Shown: positions 23,101-36,000 of the stretch, piece by piece
How the letters are laid out: the number at the start of each line of letters is the position of its first letter
How positions within the stretch are numbered: the stretch's first letter is position 1
NCBI RefSeq assembly: GCF_029962835.1
Contig: NC_080577.1
Span: 1,116,001-1,180,000, forward strand
From: Magnolia sinica
Taxonomy: Eukaryota; Streptophyta; Magnoliopsida; Magnoliales; Magnoliaceae
DNA: 64,000 bases
Direction: 5' to 3'
The notes under the pieces: generated by a model
Told to the model about the DNA's origin: nothing
Seen by the model: the letters and a program-made list of their open reading frames with translations, nothing else
Database searches by the model: none
Program-made: the position numbers and the translations under genes

Positions 23101-24215
23101 ATATTATCAAACAAGACAAACCACTTTTTTAGGTCTGTCCACGCATCATGTGGACCACTTGATGACTGGCTTTGAATCACTCACGCACGTTTGCCACTTG
23201 TCCAGTAAATTATTTAAAACTTGAAACCTTTCCCGACATTTCCCAGGAGGTAATCTATAGATTTCCAACTTTCCCCAAGAATTCCCAATCTCGATCAAAC
23301 CACATTCAACTGATTTCATAAGACATTACCCTCTTCCGGGGTTTCCCAAGTAACACCAATGGATAAGTTCCCAAGCAACCGAACAGACCCTTAGGACTTG
23401 TTTGCATAAATAAATCAAATTTAAAAAAAGGATTAGACTCCCAACTCTCCCTGATTGCTGCAGCTGACTAAAATCCTCATCATTCTGCAGAAAAGAGCCG
23501 GGGTTGCTCCAATTCATCCAAATCCGTGTCATCCTGCTGAAACGAGCCCGGATTGCTCCACCTCACAGAAACCCATGTCATTTTTTCCAAAAAGAGCCCC
23601 GAATATAAATGCCCATTTTCAACTCATTGAGTTCGATATTTAGATTCTGTCTACAAACAGCTATTACAAAACCCTAGAATTGATACTGTTGAGGATATGT
23701 TGCCAAGTCATTGTGGGAGTTTGGTTGGTTAGTCAGGTAGCTTGGTAAGCTTGCCCCTAGAAGTATTCTTCACAAGGCCCATTATTTCATCTCATGGGTT
23801 CTCCACATTGCAACCCAATCTCAAGTACCAAATGTTGCAGATATTATGGGCTCTTAGCACAATCATATGCCCATGTTAGCAGTTCATTGTTATATTTGAG
23901 CTCAAACTTCCAACTTCTTCCTATTTTTCTTTAACTCTTATCAAATTAAGAGCAGCATGAGGTTAAAAAAAAACAAAAACAAAAACAAACAAACAAACAA
24001 AAGAATTCTACTGACAGATTAGAAAGACAAACAGCTCTTCCTCCAATTTCATAAATTAACAGCACGCCCCAAATCTGTAAAGCAGAGAAACAACACTATC
24101 AAAAAGACAATAGCCCATGTATACATCTTTAAAATGGCCAGCCAGCAACTAAGACCGAACAAAAGCAGGCCAAGCAAAGAGATTTGAGTTACAGGAAAGA
24201 AGAATCTTACTGTAT

Positions 24216-26512
24216 TCAACTGCTTTCAAGAGCTGCCTGTTCATGCCACACCCCATTCAGGTTAGACTGCCATAACCTCACCATGCCATCACTACCCACA
24301 GTAGCCAATGTCATACCACTCATGTCCCACTCCAGTTGCCATACCTAGAAAAGGAAATTCAGTGACAGCTAAAAAATATAGGAATCAGCAAGCAATTTCA
24401 AGAGAAACAGTATGGAGCCATATCTTCACACCTGTGCCATATAACTGAACCACCCATGACTACATGGAAAGATGGGATGAAAGGAGATATGATGACAATG
24501 CCAGGTGCATGAACTATCGTTATAAAACCAAAAGAAAATCATGGCCCTACAATGTATCAACCCAATTGGACTAACCTTTTTTTTTTCTTCCTTGTCTTAT
24601 CTTTTCTATCTTTCTTTCTTTCTTTCTTTTTTTCACAAATAATGTGACAGAAATCAGGCTTCCCTGAGCTATGACCATTTTCACATGTATACATACCTCA
24701 CCATCATGCCCCGAAAGTAGTGCAACTTTCTTTACTGAGAGTCTTCCATCTGTGTCAGGGTTCAAACCCAGATGCCATATTGCAATCCCCTTGGAAGTTG
24801 CAACAGCTACTACTTCATATGGCCTGCAAGAAGTTAACACATTCACTACCTTGTTATTTGTTATATAAACAATTTGTCCGCTATGATACCCAGACACAGC
24901 ATAGATACACCACAGATGAGGCATGGTTACACTGTGGGTGCAGATTTTACCGAAATTTGAAGAGATAAGATGCAATATCGAAAGGTATTAGACATAATAC
25001 CAATATGGATACTTTTCCTATTTTGAAATATCTGGGTATCGTCTGCCAGCTACTCCACCACTCATTTATCCTCTCTCAATTCTTTTACGGGCCTATATGA
25101 AAAGATTTTCAAGTGGACCCACTACCAACCACTCATATGTATAGTTGCTTGAAAAGGATGCCTACCTGCCAATATTGGGAGCCCAGGCTACGTCATATAC
25201 CCTATCACCCCTGTCTCCAGGTAAAGCTAATTCAGCAACTGGCAGCCATCGTTGATGAACCTCATCAAATTCCCAAACCTGTGGAGCATTGACAATAAGA
25301 CAAGGTGCAGCCACTATTATAAGGCTGCTTCATTCCCTACACACTATTTGGTTCAGTTATAAAATTTAGTTGAAGCATAAAAAGTCACCACTACGGTTCT
25401 ACTGTTTAAGGTTAAACATAAAATTAGAAGAAGAGCTTCTGGTCTATTTCTTAACCTCACCTGCCTCGGTTAATGAGGCTGCCCAAAATAGTTCTCTTGC
25501 AGAAATTTTCAATTATATAATTGAACCTGTAAATTTCTAAATCATGCCAATATATTCTACAGAAAATTCGATACCTTCATAGTCAAAATATATATGGCCC
25601 AGAAACAGAGAAAAAGGAAACAAAGATCTTTCTCCAAAGACAAACAACTTGAAAAATTAAACATGGATATCATGCTCATCATCAATGAAAAAACAAACCT
25701 ATCCAAGTGCACACCGGTTGCCGAATGAAACAGGATTTGCTGATTTGGTAGTATGCTTTAATCAATTTTAAGAGGTTATGCTTGTATAATAATATGGTGA
25801 TATAATGGGAGCCATGCTGGTTAGATAAATGCAGTGTCCTATTTACAGTATAGAAACTTCTACAGAGAATGGTGGAAATCAAGACCTAGTGCAAATGTAA
25901 TAATTCAGATACAACTGAGCAATGAAATGCAAGAAGTTTCACACCCAAATACTTGGTGAGGGTGAAAATAGGTTGTGTCAAACCAACAGTGATGGGTCAA
26001 CAATTACCAGGCCTGGATCCAAATTTTAAACCCATTGGGCAGGACTGGGTCCAAAAGTTCCACCCAATTTACTAAATGGTCGGGTTCGGATCCTCTCAAA
26101 ATCAACTTGCTCCGACCAGATCCAGTTTTTAAATGGGCCAGATTTGGCTATATCCTGAACTAGACCCAATGCAAACCCAACCTAGCCCAAGGAAAAGTAG
26201 TTAATTAAGCATGTGAGATTTTTCTTCTTTTAAACAAGACTATAATAATGGTTAGCTACTGAGCACGTGACCCACGCTGCCCATAAAGTCAGCCATGCGC
26301 AGCTTCGGTAAATTGACTAGATCTCCCTTGTTACTCCTATGACATGAGTGATCTTGTGCTCATTGGAAAGCTTGTCAAATTAATAATTTGATGAGCTTTC
26401 AAATGAGCTATAAATCACTTTATTTGAAAACCATTTAGTCTATCACCATCTGGCCCAAGTCTTCCCTAAGCTGAACCAGGCCCACTTCAAAACTTGGTAG
26501 GGTATGTGTGTG

Positions 26513-26551
<39 letters not shown>

Positions 26552-27013
26552 GATGAAATACTTATACACTAATTGGACATTCCAAATTTGTCCAACTAGC
26601 TATGCATTAAATAGTTTTTAAAAAAAAAAAAATACTTTCTATGCAAATGTAACTAATGCTCCTTTATGAGAGACTACATAGCATCGTGTCCTACTTAAAA
26701 GTAGGATAAGAACACATGCCAAAGATTCGGCCTGTTCATCAAATAAAGCCCACTAATTAGATGTAATTTGCCAAAAATTAATAAACCCAATTCTCATCAT
26801 CGGAGTCACACATACAAGTTAAATGTGAAGTGTTCGAATACATTTCTTAACAGCCCACTTGTCTGTAAAAGAATATCTTACTACTGATTAGGGAAATCAT
26901 ATTTTTTTTTATCCTTCACATGCTTAAAAGGTATCCTACCTAATTAACGGATTGAATTTCTTACACGTGATGCATTGTCCGAATACATCACAAGTGTACA
27001 ACTTCTAGCAAAC

Positions 27014-27063
<50 letters not shown>

Positions 27064-30000
27064 TAATGAGACACTTATATGTTAAAAGTTGTATAAGTGT
27101 GATGTATTTGAGCAATGCACTGTGTAAGAAATTTAGACCGTTAATCAAATATGGTATCTTATAAGCATGTGGACAAAAAAAAAAAAGTTATGTTTTTTTT
27201 TCTAGTCAATAGTGTGATTTTTTTTTTTAAAACGAGAAAATGAGGTTGTTAGAAATGCGTTCCAACAGTCCAAATTCAACTTACGTGTGTAACTCCAATG
27301 ATACGAATCGTTTACTATTTTTATTTTTATTTTTGCAAATAATAATTAATTAAAAAGCCATATGTAATGAATGATATGGATCTTTAACATGTGTTCCAAT
27401 CATACTTAAGTAGTACATGATATTACATATTCTATCATGACAGGGCATTACATTTGCAAATAAAGTTTTTTTTTTCTTTTTTTAAAAAAAAAAAAAACTA
27501 TTTAATGCACAGCTAGCCGGACGAATTTGAAATGTCTAACTAGTGGATAAATTGCTCTATCGCACGCAGATAAACTACCACTTCGTGTACCTGTGGCTAA
27601 AGTCGCATGCTGTGTAGTTACGTCTAACTAATTGGCTTAAGGTCCATCTTATTCGATTAAGGCCCCGCAATATAGCTAAAGCTGCAAAAGTGAAAAATAT
27701 GGCGCTATCTGACACCCCAAGGGCTAAATGAGACACCGGACGTCCAATGATTAAAAGCCAAGCCCAAATTATAGTTGAAATTTTCTCCAATCTAATGCTT
27801 AAGGGCCATGGCCTCCATTAACTTTGAAGATTAGTGCTTCACAAAGCCTAGCAAACCCCTGACACTATTAAGCTTATCGTGCAGACAGCCTAGCTCTCCT
27901 TGAGCTATTGCATAATCAAGGGTATTTCCAATGGAATGCAATTAAGGGCTTGTGCCAGACCACAACTTGGAATGTAACTTACTAACTTGTACTTGGATTA
28001 ATAAAAATTAATAATAAAAGCTTTTTAAATTTAGTGTGCTCTCCTCTCTTATGCGCATTTTGGAAATGCTCTACGAATGTCTATGAAAATCCATACCAAA
28101 TCACAAAATGTAAATAGCTACCTTCATCTAATCTACCAAAAATCACACTAATTGGACAACCCTCACATCATGTTGAATTTCAACTCTAGGTCATTTTATC
28201 CATTACTATCAAAATTGATAGCCACCAATTAGATGGTTTGGAACATTATTTTCTTCAAAAACTCAATTATAACTTCCATATGTGACCCAAATCCAACCCA
28301 TGTGACAAACTAGGTGTGGTCTGGTCCATACCCAGACATGAATCCAATTAATAAACAACTCATATGTTTTCCGTTGGACATTACCTAAATTTTAATGAGT
28401 TGGGCTTGGGCTGACCCGTTTCTTAGAAGGGTGGTCTCAATTGTAACTTGTATACCCGAGCTGAACCAACCCGTGTGACAAATGGTTAGGTCTGCCTATA
28501 CCCAGGCCCAACCCATGAAGGGTCATCTATTTTCTAAATGGATCCAACACAAATTTAAAGAGTTGGGTCTAAGTCCAAAATTCTGACTTGATTCTTAAAT
28601 GGGTCGGGTACCCCCTTTTCTATAGCCATTTTTTTATTATTACATGATGATTTCTTAACTTTCTATGGGAATACCATTTAGTTAACCAATGCCTGTTTGA
28701 ACAGCCAGAGTTAAACCTGTCTTTCTTTGATACAAAGAAATACAATCTCTATAAGGCTCCTCTTCCAAGTGAAATTCTGGAGTTCCGCCTGAGGAAGCAA
28801 GGCTTACGGTAGTTGTCAAATCTTCTGCTAGTACATGGACAATTGTATAGAAGAAATGGCAAAGACTATTAGGGTGCTAATCTTGAAAGGAGGTAGGGTG
28901 ATCAACTTTAGGAATAAAGGCAATCAAGGTGGGATTAATAGATTTTGGACCCAAACCTTCACCAAAAAAGAACTACACAGTATACGGTTAACCAACATTT
29001 ATCGAATTTGAAAAGGAGTTGGAAGAAATGGTCAGATCCTCTTATTTCTCAAACCATGAGATCCATGAATCGGGATCCTGATGCATGTAGATACAAATGG
29101 TCCAATGGGAGCAAAAGTTTCCAGGTCAGATGTTAACATTGCCTTCTTTTGAAGCTCGTTTTTCAGCTTCAAAAATATAGTGTGCTAGTGCACAATGGCT
29201 TTGAAGCCAGCAAGCAATGAATACTCAAAAACTGTTGCGCACTAGCGTGCTCATACATTTTTCACCCATTTGCAATTATTATTGGAGTGCTGGAATGCAT
29301 GTCTAAGGCGGATACTATAGAATGGGCATTTGAAAAGCCTATCATCAATTCATCATCATAGCCTTGTCCGACATCAACCTCCTTTACCCAAGTTGGAAAC
29401 TCTCCATTGCTGCCAGAACCATATGATCTCCTGCTCTTTTGAAAGCTAACTCAATTAAGCTTTCAAATGTGACCATCATGTAATTTGGGGGCCATCCGAC
29501 ATCCCAAAAAAAATGGCCCAAAAGATTATTCATGAAAATAATGGTACTCAAACTTCAGACCTTGACCCTCTTCAACTCCTATCTTTTGCGACTCTGATGC
29601 TCCTGCATCAGTTCTAAACAGTCCCTTGGAATCACATGTCACAGTGTTCCAAGATGACCTCCCACATGCTAAAGTCACAAACTTAACTTTGGATGACACA
29701 ATCACACCATTTGATATTGATCCATTTCTTAGTAGCAACCTAATACATGTCCATGACAATGATCCATTAAACCTCGAAATACAAAATACTTTTTGAGACT
29801 CCAACAAGACATTAAAATCAGTCAAAATTCACCCATATTTGGATGATGTGTAGGGGGTGAATTGCCTAGTATGTCCCAGCATGTTTTGGCTTTGGAACCA
29901 AACAATACACATGTTCCATTACAAGCACTCCAACAAGACATTAAAATCAGTCAAAATTCACCCGTATTTGTATGATGTGTAGGGGTGCATTGCCTAGTAC

Positions 30001-33000
30001 ATCCCAGCATGTATTGGCTTTGGAACCAGACAATACACATGTTCCATCACAAGCACTTACATCCTTTGTGGGACAAGCTTGTAGGTGAACTTGAGGTTGC
30101 TGGTTTGATCCGATCTTACCTGTCAATAAATACATAATGGATGCCAATTGAACACATGAACAGTTAACATGGTAAGCCTTCAACACTTATACAGAACCAG
30201 CCAACAACTGAAAATCATATCCATTTGTAGAAAAAAGATGTGTTTAGTTGAATGTACCTTGGAGGAATTGACTTGTGATAGATCTGAATTGAAACCCAGG
30301 ATGAAACTTGACTGCTGGCCCTCACCTCGTCGTGGATTCCATGCAACAGATGCAGATAAGCATGATGGCTTCCCAAATCTAGATACTGAATCGATCACAT
30401 TTTGAAATTCTGCCTGGCAGAAATAGAATTGTTATTATAGATAAAAATGAAAATACACCAGCTGATGAGATAGCCAGAAACTCATTAGTCCACAAAGATT
30501 TCCATGAAATGGGTAGTGTACACTGTTGGTGAAAGACAATTGTGAAATAAACATCTAATTCCATCACCTCCTTTTTGCAATTAAAGTGCACTGATTATTT
30601 ATAATGAAACCTTTTTCTCATTTCTTGTTTTTACATTGACAGATATGCAATGTTTTTTTCATTCAATTCAAACATGGATCTTTGCAGCAGATGATTATAA
30701 GCATATGCAAACTGCTTCCCTAAGGAGCTGTTTGGTTGTCCAAAAGTTCCATTTGGATAGTCTTGTCCTGATAGTGGCACTATCGATGGTTTGTCATGGT
30801 GGCACCAATTCCAACAAAAGCAGCGAGGGCTATCCAAAAAACTTGTTACCTTGTACAAGGCCAATCTGGTAGAAAGTTTTAGCCTATGTTTCATAACATA
30901 CATGAATGAGTAGCTATTTTCTGAGCACATGCTGGCACATGTGCCACACATGTCATATGAGCCACACTTCTCAATGTGCCATAAGTGGAACTGTCCATCT
31001 CCAAGAAGAACCCTAAATGTGCTACATCTAAACTTCAAGCGCCCACATGTACATATAACCGACATTGACATGTGCCCCCTTGCATCTTCACATAAGGCTG
31101 TCAAATAGGGTCTAGTCGTGTTCCCATCTGTACCTTGACCCAGCAAAAGAAATGCGGTTTCCTAAGCCACACGCACAAACGCACATGTGATCTAAAACTT
31201 CCATCAGTGGGTTGAATCATGTAAACACTCCTATTTGTCCCAAACCCAACTCGAAGCCTAGATCCAAAGCCCTAATGGGTACCTAATGAGAAATTCAGCC
31301 AAGGTATTTTGTAACAGTAACGGTAGCCATAATGGCCACCACCATTACCTTTACAATATGGGTTGTAACGGCCGTTACGGTCTTAATGCGGGGGCATCTT
31401 CATACCAGGCTCGAGTAGGGTGGCCTGTGGGATGCAGGGGCACACTCAGGGTGGGCGGCCCGTGGAACCCATGGATTTGGAGCCCATGTGAGGCGGGTGG
31501 CTTGTGTGAAGTAGAACCCCATGGATTTGGGGCGTGGGTTCAGGTGAGGACCTAACCCATGGATTAGGGACCTGGGCTATGAGATAAGGGGATTAATTCA
31601 TCATGCTCTAAATGACCTGACCTGGACACGACCTGTTGACAGCACTATCGTCACATGACCCACATGTGCAAGTACTAATCGACCATCACGCCACATATGC
31701 ACATGTGTCAATTTTCCAAATTTGTAGAAGAGACACATATACTTTCCAGACAGGGTGTTTGACAAACAGCAATCAATATAGTATCTATACGAGCATATTC
31801 AGACAGGCCTTAGCTAGAAAACAAGTTCAGATTAACCTACCCAAACAGAACTTTGATGGCAACCAAATGTTCCCTATATGACAGAAAAAAAAAAGTATCA
31901 TGACAAGCAGAACTGCTACTAACTCTACTTTAACTGCACTACTCTGGGATGTGTTTTTCCTGTCGGGGCCCGATCGTGTTTTTCCTGTCTCTCGTGGCCC
32001 CGTCCGAATGGATGTACATTGTCTCATCAATACAAATATACAGAGTTTTTGGGGGAAAAAAAACTGCACTACTCTGGGATGGAGAAAAGTTAATAGCATC
32101 AGCATTCAAGAATTCCCAATTCATAACTGCAATTGAATCTCCTAGACAACATCTACTACACTTTCACTACATATAAACAGAGCCTTCAATATGTTGGTTT
32201 TTATCATATTCTATCTTATATGAAACATTCCTCAAATAATGAGGAAAGAACTTGAACTGCTGTGCAGAAATGACGAGAGGGAATCACTTCAAGTGATTTC
32301 TACCTGAAGCTGCCACTTCTTGAGTTCTAGTGGGTCCAGGAGCTCATACACCTTAACATAACCATCTGAGTATGCAGCAACCTACAAAAATGCCCATGAA
32401 GTCAACAATAACGAGTACAATGATAAGTTAAGCAAAGGTATTGCTGTGCAAGATTGTCCTATAAAATGGTAGTACATGTATGAGAATGTAAAAGATTATC
32501 CACCGGATTTTAACTGTTAAACAGAACCACTCATTTGACATAGCAGCTAAACAATTATGGCAACAGCACCACATTAATAGCATTGCGAGATGCCATTTGT
32601 AAAGATAAACAAGGAATAGTTCACATCTTATGCCAATTTATTTGTTCATTTATTATATTTTTATTACATATTCAATAAAGCTACTGCTATTTACCATTGT
32701 GTTGAAGTTTAAAATGAAAACAAAGAAATTAAGGGCCCAATCCACCATAAGAATTGATAAAATGAAAGCACCCTCCAAGACACCTCATGCACATTGCGGA
32801 CTAACATCAATTTCGTTGTAGCCTTTTTCTATCGTAGACAGTGATTTAAATATCAGTATCGATGCATGTATTGCACCCTTGGGACATGGAAACATATCGG
32901 TATGGCATGGAAAATATCCTATATAGCGCGGAATGTATTGTTGTTTTTGGGAACATTTGTGAAAATGAATGGATTCTTAAATGAAACTTCAGGATATGTT

Positions 33001-36000
33001 AAAAAAGACATTACAGACTTAAAACTCAAAAGATCACAAAAAACAATAACATTAGTTTCTGTTTTATAAGCTAAAGCTTATACAAAATGTAAATAAACAT
33101 TTATTACCAACCATAAAAATTGTAATTTATAATAAAGAAAATAAGGTGTCAATTTGGGTCAAGTAGTTGAGTTGCCCTGACCCAGCTGAACAACAAGTTG
33201 AGTTGATGTTTCAGGTTTTTGAATTATGCCAAAGAGTAACATAGGACTAGCCTGATGACAAATTTACCAACGAAAAGACATGCCATGTGTTGTTTCTCCC
33301 AAGGAACTTGCAGCAAAAATATCATGATAATAGAACACATCAAATCAAATTTTGAAAAAGTTGGAATGCTAGAGCTGGACAACACATCTGAGGGTTAACT
33401 ATATGATATTATGAATTCATGATATAATGCCAACAAGCAGTCATTTGCAACCAAGGACAATTTTGAGTAATTAGAAAAAGTGAGTATGGTTAGACAAAAT
33501 GCACATAGACATCAAAGACGAGATTCTATTGGTACTCACCAGCTTCAAACATGTTGAGGACATGCCAAATTTGAGATCTAGTGCATGGGTTGCATTGCTT
33601 TCAAAGAGTTTGCACAGCTTCCATGTGAGAGGTTGTGTATCTAGATAATGAGAAGGGGAAAAAATGACAATGGATCATTTAAGTGTATTTTAATCACAAA
33701 TTAATTCCAAATGGATCTAATTAATAAATGAATCATGATAATAGCCATGTAATAAACAAAATCAGTAGTATTGTTTTTTGGCACTAAATTCACTAAAAAG
33801 AAGCTTCAAATCAAAATAGATTCAACCTAGTGATTTGCATGCATTTCAAATTGGCTACCAGTCTTATCTATCCTTCTTGTTTGTTTCTCCCAATGAATTG
33901 TAGTTTCTCACGATGTCATTCTAGAGTAATGCTTTTGGCTTCTAATTAATCTAATGCTTGCTGCAGATTTTAAAAAATAAAAATAAAAAATAAAACAAAA
34001 TAAAATTTGCTTGTTGCAGGTTTAAAATTAAAAGATTTGAAAAAAAAAAAAACCATACTTCTTACAAGTTCTCGAAAGGCCAAGACGAAAAGCTCATGCC
34101 AACCACCACAGCAGCAAATTTGCACCAAAACAAAAATAAAACATAAAGTCAAATAACAGTGCTGAGGTGATAGAGTACTAAATCGCATGCCCCATGGTTG
34201 GTATTGTCATGTGGTGTTTGCTGAGGTTATGGGATGCCATAAACACCCCACTTTGATTAAGGTTCCCCTCAACTATTATAACGAGGGTCTTGATGGAATT
34301 GACTGATGTGGATACAGCAGAATTTGGTTAAGGAATGACCCCAATTAGCCTAATCCCAACCTAATACGATATTAATCTCAACTTCAGTTGGACTTAGCCC
34401 AGACCTATTTCATCATCTCAAACCCTTTTTTTAATGATGACTAATTCACTAAAGCGGAAAACACAGGAACAAAAACTCAGTCGATAACAAGGGTGACACT
34501 CACCTCATCTTCCCTTATGAAACTGAGAGACAAAAGAAAAATACAAGCACACAAGTGCCCAAGAGCAATCCCAGATCTAACTATGCACTTCAATATCTCC
34601 ACTCCAATTCCCCAAAAAATTATAAAAAGATATGTTCCTAAAATTAGGAGTTGTGTGTGCCCAGTTTATAACCACAGACATTATCCTCCTTTTTAGAACC
34701 GTCTAGGAAACTGCTTTATCCTTTTAAAAAAATAAAAATAAAAATACTGCTGTTGCTGTCCTTCCAGATCCCCATGTAGGACCCGAAAACTACTAGTCCA
34801 TATAGAAAGTCCACTAAACCAATCCAGCAATACTGCTCCAATGGACACATTGAATACTCAAAGGATACTGAATTTAGCATCGCAAACCCAATTTATCCTC
34901 AATTCAAGCTTAAATAAACCACAAACCTCACCTAAAATACCATCCAACAAGTCGACTTCAAGTGGGAGATGTGTAACTCATTGTGGTTCAGACAGCCCGC
35001 CCTCATATTTGTTTTAGTTACATGTAGTTGGTAGAAAAAGTTTTCTCATCAGTTAGAATGATTTATCAAGTGAACTCTCTGTGGCATAAACAGTTTCCCA
35101 CTGCACAGAGCTTTATTGACATTTTCATGTTGACACAAAAACTTTTCATAGAGAAGTTTTCTAACCACAGAGACTTTTGATGACAAATTTATGTGCCAAG
35201 AGAACTTTTGTCACCGGTCACCATTCAAGGTGCAGTTATTGGGAACTGCCATTTTTGGTCCACATATCTCCAACTTAAAAAATCTGATATTTGCGATCTT
35301 ATGGTCCATTTGTAGCCCTTCAGATGAAATTTCCAATGGACTCGAATCATTCCATGCAGAGTTTTGTGTATCAAGTTGTGGCCCCCTCAATCAGAGATTT
35401 GCAACTGCTTTTCTGCAGAAAATTTTCAGTAATTTGCAAAATTAACAATTCTGCCATTCCAATATTTCAAAACAATGGTTTCCGTCCAATTTTTGCATCC
35501 ATTCTTCAGCTACATACCCTCCAATTACCATACAATTCCTTCTCATGCCATTCTAACTAGCTTTCCTAAGAAAAATCCAATTTTACCCTCCAAAATTGAA
35601 TTTAAACAAGGAATCTTCTTCTCAACTGATTTTCCCTCCAATTCCCAATTTACCATCATATCCACCAATCACCAACCCCAACTAATTGGGATAAGGTTTA
35701 GATGATGATTATCCTCCAACCCAAAGGCTTTCCTTAAGCCACCTGCTTTAATCTACCCATGAAATCTTTTCAAATGACAGCTAAAACTATTCAAAAATTC
35801 TATAAATACCCCTTCATTTCTCAGAGAAAGAGATATCTCTTCTCTGAAATATAAAATACCTATCCACAAGGGCCCTTCTTCCTCCCTTAACAAGAGCTCA
35901 GAAAGTACGTGATATCCTTTCCATTTGGTTGGAGATCATACCAAAGGAAATGGCAAGTACAAGAGGATGGGCAGAAGTTGCAGAGATTTCAGAGAAGCTG

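Larger units (their letters stand above)
20126..24215. other. Intergenic DNA between SEH1 and the reductase
   Basis: No gene is supported. It holds a duplicated phrase at 22.18-22.45 kb and degenerate monomers at 22.5-23.1 kb. The remaining text is AT-rich with scattered GTGGGGCCCAC fragments (20330, 20748). The gap separates the ends of the SEH1 and reductase transcription units, so the reductase promoter must lie on its left side. Confidence 0.5.

Noticed and set aside
29526-30186. Two minus-strand frames of 79 and 99 codons with Cys-rich text
   Set aside because: They fall in SEH1 intron 5 across a 139 bp tandem duplication, and I could name no protein family. A decayed gene fragment is possible but not supported.
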